This document shows positions 43,901 through 47,516 of a DNA stretch of 47,516 nucleotides, in pieces. The notes under the pieces are model-generated. The model made no database searches and was not told where the DNA came from. It worked only from the letters and a program-made list of their open reading frames with translations. Where the stretch lies: positions 1-47,516 of the forward strand of contig NZ_AXBA01000039.1 in NCBI RefSeq assembly GCF_000473085.1, written 5' to 3'. Within the stretch, counting starts at the first letter, position 1, and every line of letters begins with the position of its first letter. Made by a program: the position numbers and the translations under genes. This DNA is from Azorhizobium doebereinerae UFLA1-100 (GTDB lineage Bacteria > Pseudomonadota > Alphaproteobacteria > Rhizobiales > Xanthobacteraceae).

Positions 43901-44362
43901 CGTCCGGGCCGTCCGCCGGGCGCGCCGCGCCGCGAGGCCGCACCGGGTCACAAGCGCGACAACCGCAACGACAATCGGGGTGACGCGCGCGGCGAGCGCC
44001 GCGACGGCCGTCCCGGCCAGCAGCGCCGTGGCGCGCCGGGCCAGGGTGGCCGCCCGGAAGGCGCGCCGCAGGGCGAGCGTCCGGCCGGCGAGGCCCAGGG
44101 TGAGCGTCACGGCGAACGTCATGGGGAACGCCAGGGCGAGCGTCACGGTGAGCGCACGGGCCCGCGCCCGCCGCGCAACGACCGGCCGTTCCGCGGCCCG
44201 CCGCGCGAGGGCGAGGCGCCGCGCGGCCCGCGTCCCGAGCGCACCGAGCGTCCGCCGCAGCACCAGGAGCGCCGCCGCGAGAAGCAGGCGGACCCGGACA
44301 GCCCGTTCGCCGCCCTCGCCGCGCTGAAGGCGCGGCTGGAGGCGGAGAAGAAGGGCCAGTGA
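40961..44362 (+). CDS. SUV3-like ATP-dependent helicase with long disordered tail
   Basis: This is a 1133-residue superfamily 2 helicase. Walker A is GPTNTGKT (24-31), the box is DEVQ (106-109), then LGSATM, ATDAIGMGLNLDVDHVAF and QIAGRAGR. These are the marks of SUV3, the mitochondrial RNA degradosome helicase; bacterial forms are less studied. After ~residue 820 the sequence is disordered: a stretch of acidic Glu/Ala repeats (EAPEAEAPEAET, EVEAPEVETPEAEA), then a basic tail with GERHGERHGERQGERHGERT and PPRNDRPFRGPPREG. Such tails often bind RNA. The gene is followed 24 bases later by an S4 RNA-binding protein and then fdxA, an order I recall from other Rhizobiales. Confidence 0.9.
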   Translation: MDDVSKLAVLPPSIRARGVTAVLGPTNTGKTHLAIERMLGHESGLIGLPLRLLAREVYQRVVERVGAAQVALITGEEKIKPKNPRYWVATVEAMPRDVDVAFVAIDEVQLATDLDRGHVFTNRLLNRRGRFETMLLGSATMRPLLQKLLPGVTMVERPRLSTLMFAGEKKISRLPRRSAIVAFSAEEVYAIAEFIRRQHGGAAVVMGALSPRTRNAQVELYQNGDVDYLIATDAIGMGLNLDVDHVAFASDRKFDGWQFRRLNPSEMAQIAGRAGRAMRDGTFGTTGRCPPFDQELVERLEGHVFDTARVLQWRNAVPGFRSVKALLDSLARPPREEGLTRAPTGDDVQVLEIMSREADVASRATSPAVVERLWDVCQVPDYRKVSPGAHAELVSTLFQHVGTGGRIPDEWFARQIALTDRAEGDIDTLSSRIAQVRTLTFVANRPDWLRDPEHWQGVTRGVEDKLSDALHERLAQRFVDRRTSMLMRRLRENTMLETEISKTGDVTVEGHVIGHLQGFQFAPDPTAGGEEAKALRAAAQKALAGEIETRANRLSQAVDEAFVLTHDGTIRWTGEAVAKLIPGDEVLKPRFKIIADEHLTGPARDQVEARLTLWVKAHIDKLLGALIKLAEAEDVTGIGRGIAFQIVESLGVLERTKVAEEMKTLDQTARATLRGYGVRFGAHHIYLPGLLKPAPRTLAAELYALKHGGLQQKGLDELPHLAASGRTSIPVDHDIQKGLYRAVGFRVCGERAVRVDILERLADLIRPALAWRPNSPGPKPPGAVDGRGFTVTVGMTSLAGCSGEDFASILKSLGYRMERRAAPPPEAEIAPLSEVVAPAEAAAEPQALAPAPEGAIEADLLFEVGEVSPQEAPEAEAPEAETVEAEAVDAAPEVEAPEVETPEAEAQPEAAEDLPDAPVEEVAEAAAAEAAGESADPTAAESAAEVGAVEAPALGDATPAEAEAAAAEAGPEEAALIEVWRPGRPPGAPRREAAPGHKRDNRNDNRGDARGERRDGRPGQQRRGAPGQGGRPEGAPQGERPAGEAQGERHGERHGERQGERHGERTGPRPPRNDRPFRGPPREGEAPRGPRPERTERPPQHQERRREKQADPDSPFAALAALKARLEAEKKGQ

Positions 44363-44386
44363 GCGCCCGCCGGGCGATGATCGGCC

Positions 44387-44686
44387 GTGCCCGCTGACGA
44401 GGACCGTCAGCGGGGCGATCGCCAGCGGCTCGACCGCTGGCTGTGGCACGCGCGGGTGGTGCGCACCCGCGCCGCCGCCGCGGATCTGGTCCGCTCCGGC
44501 CATGTGCGGCTCGACGGCGCCCGCGTCACCGGCGCCGCCCATGCGGTGCGCGTCGGCCAGGTGCTGACAGTTTCGCTCAATGCCGGTGTGCGCATCCTGC
44601 GGGTGCGCGGCTTTGCGGAGCGGCGCGGAGATGCTACGTCAGTCTCCGAGCTTTTGGATGATATCACAGATGATGTCGGTAAATAA
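44387..44686 (+). CDS. S4-domain RNA-binding protein, HslR-like
   Basis: This is a 99-residue protein with one S4 domain, RLDRWLWHARVVRTRAAAAD then VRSGHVRLDG and VRVGQVLTV. It is related to Hsp15/HslR, which binds stalled 50S-peptidyl-tRNA complexes. The start is a GTG at 44387. It follows the SUV3-like helicase closely on the same strand, and a shared RNA role is plausible. Confidence 0.88.
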   Translation: MPADEDRQRGDRQRLDRWLWHARVVRTRAAAADLVRSGHVRLDGARVTGAAHAVRVGQVLTVSLNAGVRILRVRGFAERRGDATSVSELLDDITDDVGK

Positions 44687-44759
44687 CGTGCGCCCGGTCC
44701 CGGCTTCGCTTGCGTTCGCGGGGCACGTGGGCTAGTCCGGCGCGCGAAAGGGACTTTCC

Positions 44760-45095
44760 ATGACTTATGTCGTCACCGAGAACTGCATCCGCTGCAAGTA
44801 TATGGATTGCGTCTCCGTGTGCCCCGTGGACTGCTTCTACGAGGGCGAGAACATGCTCGTCATCCATCCCGACGAATGCATCGATTGCGGCGTGTGCGAG
44901 CCGGAGTGCCCGGCCGAGGCGATCAAGCCGGACACCGAGCCGGGCCTGGAGAAATGGCTGTCGCTGAATGCCGACTACGCCAAGGCTTGGCCGAACATCA
45001 CCTTGAAGCGCGACGCCCCGCCCGACGCCAAGGAATGGGATGGCAAGCCTGGCAAGGAAGAGCTGTTCTCCCCCGAGCCCGGCCAGGGCGACTGA
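44760..45095 (+). CDS. fdxA: Ferredoxin FdxA (7Fe, 3Fe-4S/4Fe-4S)
   Basis: This is a 111-residue ferredoxin. Cys9, 17 and 50 with neighbours and Cys21, 40, 43, 46 and 25 give the 7Fe pattern: [19 protein letters not shown], then [18 protein letters not shown]. It is an electron carrier conserved in Alphaproteobacteria. The last codons (EPGQGD) are repeated imperfectly in the DNA after the stop. The CarD regulator that I recall as the usual next gene is absent here. Confidence 0.95.
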   Translation: MTYVVTENCIRCKYMDCVSVCPVDCFYEGENMLVIHPDECIDCGVCEPECPAEAIKPDTEPGLEKWLSLNADYAKAWPNITLKRDAPPDAKEWDGKPGKEELFSPEPGQGD

Positions 45096-45150
45096 CTTAG
45101 AAACCAGCCCGGTCAGGGCGACTGGCTAGGAATTTGGCCCGGCGCAGGCG
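45071..45150 (+). repeat. 30-bp tandem repeat at the fdxA 3' end
   Basis: AGCCCGGCCAGGGCGACTGA (from 45076, containing the fdxA stop) recurs 30 bases later as AGCCCGGTCAGGGCGACTGG. A third, more diverged copy, GGCCCGGCGCAGGCGCCTGA, follows at about 45136. Confidence 0.75.
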
Positions 45151-45186
45151 CCTGATCCCGGCCCTCCCGCAGACGTGACCGGCACC

Positions 45187-45214
45187 CGGCCCGGATGGCT
45201 TCCCATCCGGGCCG
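45187..45214. terminator. Bidirectional terminator between fdxA and the oxidoreductase gene
   Basis: CGGCCCGGATGG-CTTC-CCATCCGGGCCG is a perfect 12-bp stem with a four-base loop, followed by TTTGCG. The flanking genes are convergent. Confidence 0.8.
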
Positions 45215-45229
45215 TTTGCGCGTGCGGGC

Positions 45230-46243
45230 TCAGAGGCCGTCCAGCACCAGCTTGCCGATGGTGCGGCCGCTCTCCACCCGGCCGTGGGCCTCGGCGAGGC
45301 TCGCCGCCGACAGCGCGCCCAGATGGCCGTTGGCGGTGGTCTTCAGCACGCCCGCGTCCACCAGGGCCGACACCTCGTCCAGCAGGCGGCGCTGCTCGGC
45401 CATGTCCGGCGTGCCGAAGCGCGGGCGGGCGAACATCATCTCCCAGTGCACCGACAGCGCCTTGGGCTTGAACGGGGCGATGTCCAGCACCTTGGGGTCG
45501 TCGATCACCCCCATGCGGCCCTGCGGCTTCAGCGCGCGCACGAGGGCCGGCAGGTGGCCTTCGGTGCCGGCGAGGCTCGCCACATAGTCCACCTCCGGAA
45601 TGCCCAGCGCCTTCAGGCCCTCGTCCAGCGGCTGGCGGTGGTCGATCACATGGTGCGCGCCATGGGCCAGCGACCAGTCGATGGTCTCCGGCCGCGAGGC
45701 GGTGGCGATGACGGTGAGCCCGGTCAGCCGCCGCGCCAGCTGGGTGAGGATGGAGCCGACGCCGCCGGCGCCGTTGACCACCAGGATCGCCCCGCCGCCG
45801 GTCTTGCGGCCGTAGGGCACCTGGAGGCGGTCGAACAGCAGTTCCCAGGCGGTGATGGCGGTGAGCGGCAGAGCGGCGGCATCGGCGAAGCCGAGCGTCG
45901 CCGGCTTGCGGCCGACGATGCGCTCGTCCACCGCCTGGAGCTCCGCATTGCTGCCCGGCCGGTCGATGGCGCCGGCATAATAGACCGCGTCGCCCACCGC
46001 GTAGCCGGTGACCTCGGGCCCCACAGCCTCGACGATGCCGGCGGCATCGAAGCCGAGGATGCGGGTCTGCCCCTCCGCCGGGGCGGCGCCGGCGCGCTGC
46101 TTCACATCCACCGGATTCACCGAAACCGCCTTCACGCGCACCACGAGGTCGCGCGGGCGGGGCGTGGGGGCCGGGGCCTCGAACGCCACCAGCGGGCCGT
46201 GCGCGCTCAGCGGGCCGGGGGCCGCATAGCCGATCGCCTTCAT
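45230..46243 (-). CDS. Zinc-type alcohol dehydrogenase-like oxidoreductase (quinone oxidoreductase family)
   Basis: This is a 337-residue medium-chain dehydrogenase/reductase. It shows the MKAIGYAAPGPL start, VRVKAVSVNPVDVKQRAG, ILGFDAAGIVEAVG, and the nucleotide-binding ILVVNGAGGVGSILTQLA. The zinc-coordinating cysteines of true alcohol dehydrogenases are lacking, so a zinc-independent quinone- or enone-reductase role is likely. The ATG at 46243 was chosen over 46309. It is divergent from a LysR regulator (113 bases between start codons), a common arrangement for a regulator and its target. Confidence 0.9.
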   Translation of the reverse strand: MKAIGYAAPGPLSAHGPLVAFEAPAPTPRPRDLVVRVKAVSVNPVDVKQRAGAAPAEGQTRILGFDAAGIVEAVGPEVTGYAVGDAVYYAGAIDRPGSNAELQAVDERIVGRKPATLGFADAAALPLTAITAWELLFDRLQVPYGRKTGGGAILVVNGAGGVGSILTQLARRLTGLTVIATASRPETIDWSLAHGAHHVIDHRQPLDEGLKALGIPEVDYVASLAGTEGHLPALVRALKPQGRMGVIDDPKVLDIAPFKPKALSVHWEMMFARPRFGTPDMAEQRRLLDEVSALVDAGVLKTTANGHLGALSAASLAEAHGRVESGRTIGKLVLDGL

Positions 46244-46356
46244 CTCTCGTCTCTCCTGTTGCCGGCGGCCTGTGCCGCGTCGGAGGCGACCTTCCGCCCT
46301 TGCCGTCAAAACGGGAAACGAATAGTTCTAATCTCATCCAGTCGGAGGACTAATGG

Positions 46357-47232
46357 ATGCGTCTCGATCTCGACATCGACCTGCTGCGCGCCTTCGTGGC
46401 GGTGGCGGAGACTGGCAGCTTCACCGCCGCCGCCGAGGGCGTCGGCCGCACCCAGTCGGCGGTGAGCCAGAAGATCCTGCGCCTGGAGGACCTGCTCGGC
46501 GTCCGCGTGTTCGCGCGCACCAGCCGCTCCCTGGCGCTGACCGCCGACGGCCATCGTCTGCTGCCCGCCGCGCGGCGCCTGCTGGAATTGAATGACGAGA
46601 CGGTGCGGCTGTTCCGCGCCCCGCGCGTGGAAGGCACCATCCGGCTCGGCGTGGCGGACGATTTCATTCCCCACCAGTTGCCCGGCCTGCTGGCCCGCTT
46701 CGGCCGGCAGAATCCCGGCATCCATATCGCCCTGACCACCGGCATGAGCTGCGACCTCGTGACCGCGCGGGCGGAGGGCCGGCTCGACCTCGCCATCGTC
46801 CAGCGCGGCAAGGCGGAGGGCCGGGGCCGGGTGCTGTGGCGCGAGCCCATGGTGTGGATCAGCCCCGAGGGCTTCGCGGCCGATCCTACGCGCCCCATCC
46901 CGCTGGTGGTGCTGCCGCCGCCCTGCTCCTATCGCGGCATCGCCGAGGGCGCGCTGGCTGGAGTGGGCTGGACCGGGGCGGTGACCTGCACCGCCAGCAG
47001 CCTCATGGGCATCCAGGCGGCGGTGCGCGGCGGGCTCGGCGTCACCGTGCTCGGCCGCTCGTTCGCGGCGGCGGGGCTCGGCGTGCTCACGCCGGCGGAC
47101 GGCTGGCCGGAGCTGCCGGAGATCGAGATCGTGCTGCTGGGCGAGGACAGCGCGCCGCCGGAACTGGCCGAGCCGCTGATCGCCTTCCTCGGCGAGACCC
47201 TGGCCGCGCCGCGCCTGCGTTTCGTGGCCTAG
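46357..47232 (+). CDS. LysR-family transcriptional regulator
   Basis: This is a 291-residue LysR protein: LDIDLLRAFVAVAETGSFTA then AEGVGRTQSAVSQKILRLED and LLGVRVFARTSRSLALTADG form the winged helix. The effector domain has the GTIRLGVADDFIPHQLPGLL and EGRLDLAIVQRGKAEG blocks. It is divergent from the oxidoreductase gene and probably controls it. An ATG four bases earlier (46353) is out of frame. The stop codon TAG overlaps a CTAG, which is the probable target of the IS element that follows. Confidence 0.93.
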   Translation: MRLDLDIDLLRAFVAVAETGSFTAAAEGVGRTQSAVSQKILRLEDLLGVRVFARTSRSLALTADGHRLLPAARRLLELNDETVRLFRAPRVEGTIRLGVADDFIPHQLPGLLARFGRQNPGIHIALTTGMSCDLVTARAEGRLDLAIVQRGKAEGRGRVLWREPMVWISPEGFAADPTRPIPLVVLPPPCSYRGIAEGALAGVGWTGAVTCTASSLMGIQAAVRGGLGVTVLGRSFAAAGLGVLTPADGWPELPEIEIVLLGEDSAPPELAEPLIAFLGETLAAPRLRFVA

Positions 47233-47516
47233 GTAGTGTGGACTCTTGGGGTTCCCGGGCTGAATGATCTGTGATTCAAAGCTGCCTTTGATGAGGCAGC
47301 GATGGGTGTTCTTGATCGACTGGTGCTTGGGGATGAGCAGTGGGCGCGGATAGCGCCGCACATCATCGGCGACGAGCGGACGCGCGGCTCTTCGGGCCGG
47401 GACAATCGTATGTTCATCGAGGCGGTGCTGTGGATCGTGCGCACCGGCTCGCCTTGGCGCGATCTGCCGGAGCTGTTTGGAGAATGGAACACCGTCTTCC
47501 GTCGCTTCAGCCGCTG
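47233..47516 (+). mobile_element. IS5-family insertion sequence, left end (truncated by window end)
   Basis: The region after the LysR stop has a transposase start and a ~70-base terminal region (GGTAGTGTGGACTCTTGGGG onward). The preceding CTAG (47229-47232) fits the YTAR target of IS5 relatives. The exact boundary and the other end lie outside what can be checked here. Confidence 0.75.
47302..47516 (+). CDS. IS5-family transposase, N-terminal part (3' end outside window)
   Basis: 71 residues are visible: MGVLDRLVLGDEQWARIAPH, then NRMFIEAVLWIVRTGSPWRD and LPELFGEWNTVFRRFSRW. This is the DUF4096-type N-terminal domain of IS5/IS427-group transposases (the PWRDLP block is diagnostic). GAGG lies nine bases before the ATG. 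The DDE catalytic domain is beyond the window, so I cannot say whether the element is intact or needs a frameshift, as many in this group do. Confidence 0.88.
   Translation, partial: MGVLDRLVLGDEQWARIAPHIIGDERTRGSSGRDNRMFIEAVLWIVRTGSPWRDLPELFGEWNTVFRRFSR

Noticed and set aside
42305-44542. A 745-codon minus-strand frame opposite the SUV3-like helicase
   Set aside because: Shadow frame, low complexity, no start signal.

Overview
The window is a high-GC chromosomal segment of an alphaproteobacterium of the order Hyphomicrobiales (Rhizobiales). Gene content and order (ftsK-lolA-xthA; SUV3-like helicase-S4 protein-fdxA; metX-metW; ligase-associated helicase and PdeM) and the GC-rich codon use fit best with Xanthobacteraceae such as Xanthobacter, Azorhizobium or Ancylobacter. 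That placement is inferred from remembered synteny, not from a search. I see no rRNA, no convincing tRNA and no CRISPR array.

Layout. 1-6 kb is a housekeeping block: the 3' part of ftsK, a LolA-type carrier protein, exonuclease III, a two-component response regulator followed by a cyclic-nucleotide-binding protein, and an L,D-transpeptidase. 6.2-9.9 kb is a lutABC lactate-oxidation operon with an undescribed fourth gene whose start overlaps the lutC stop; this gene carries an Ada-like metal-site motif. 10-12.8 kb has a secreted lipase-like protein, azlCD and a LysR regulator. 12.9-17.2 kb is glcDEF (glycolate oxidase), then thiE and aceB (malate synthase), so glycolate to glyoxylate to malate is encoded almost contiguously. 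19.8-25.5 kb holds a DUF2076 protein, the nuclease PdeM, an Old Yellow Enzyme homologue, two VOC-fold proteins and a secreted lytic transglycosylase.

The first accessory region is 25.6-28.25 kb. It contains a small gene broken by an in-frame amber codon, an AT-richer gene for a SEC-C zinc protein with an HNH-like second zinc site, and about 1 kb of apparently decayed DNA. It ends at the 3' end of the ligase-associated DEXH helicase (28.25-30.85 kb). After the helicase come a secreted protein, an OlsB-like N-acyltransferase, a DUF985 cupin, gloB and a methyltransferase.

The second accessory region, 35.5-38.3 kb, lies against the 3' end of metW. It holds a HEPN/Abi-like protein and a small cassette (PemK/MazF-like protein, TetR regulator, Rid-family protein). 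The cassette is flanked by two 118-bp direct repeats about 94 percent identical; one is the real 3' end of metW and the other a detached copy of it. The TetR and Rid genes diverge across three copies of an ACATACG-N3-CGTATGT operator. This is the most interesting structure in the window.

The right end holds metWX, a small secreted protein, a long SUV3-like helicase, an S4 RNA-binding protein, fdxA, an alcohol-dehydrogenase-like oxidoreductase with a divergent LysR regulator, and the left end of an IS5-family element that sits against the LysR stop codon and runs off the window. Short 3'-tail duplications also follow gloB and fdxA, so gene-end duplication recurs in the right third of the window.
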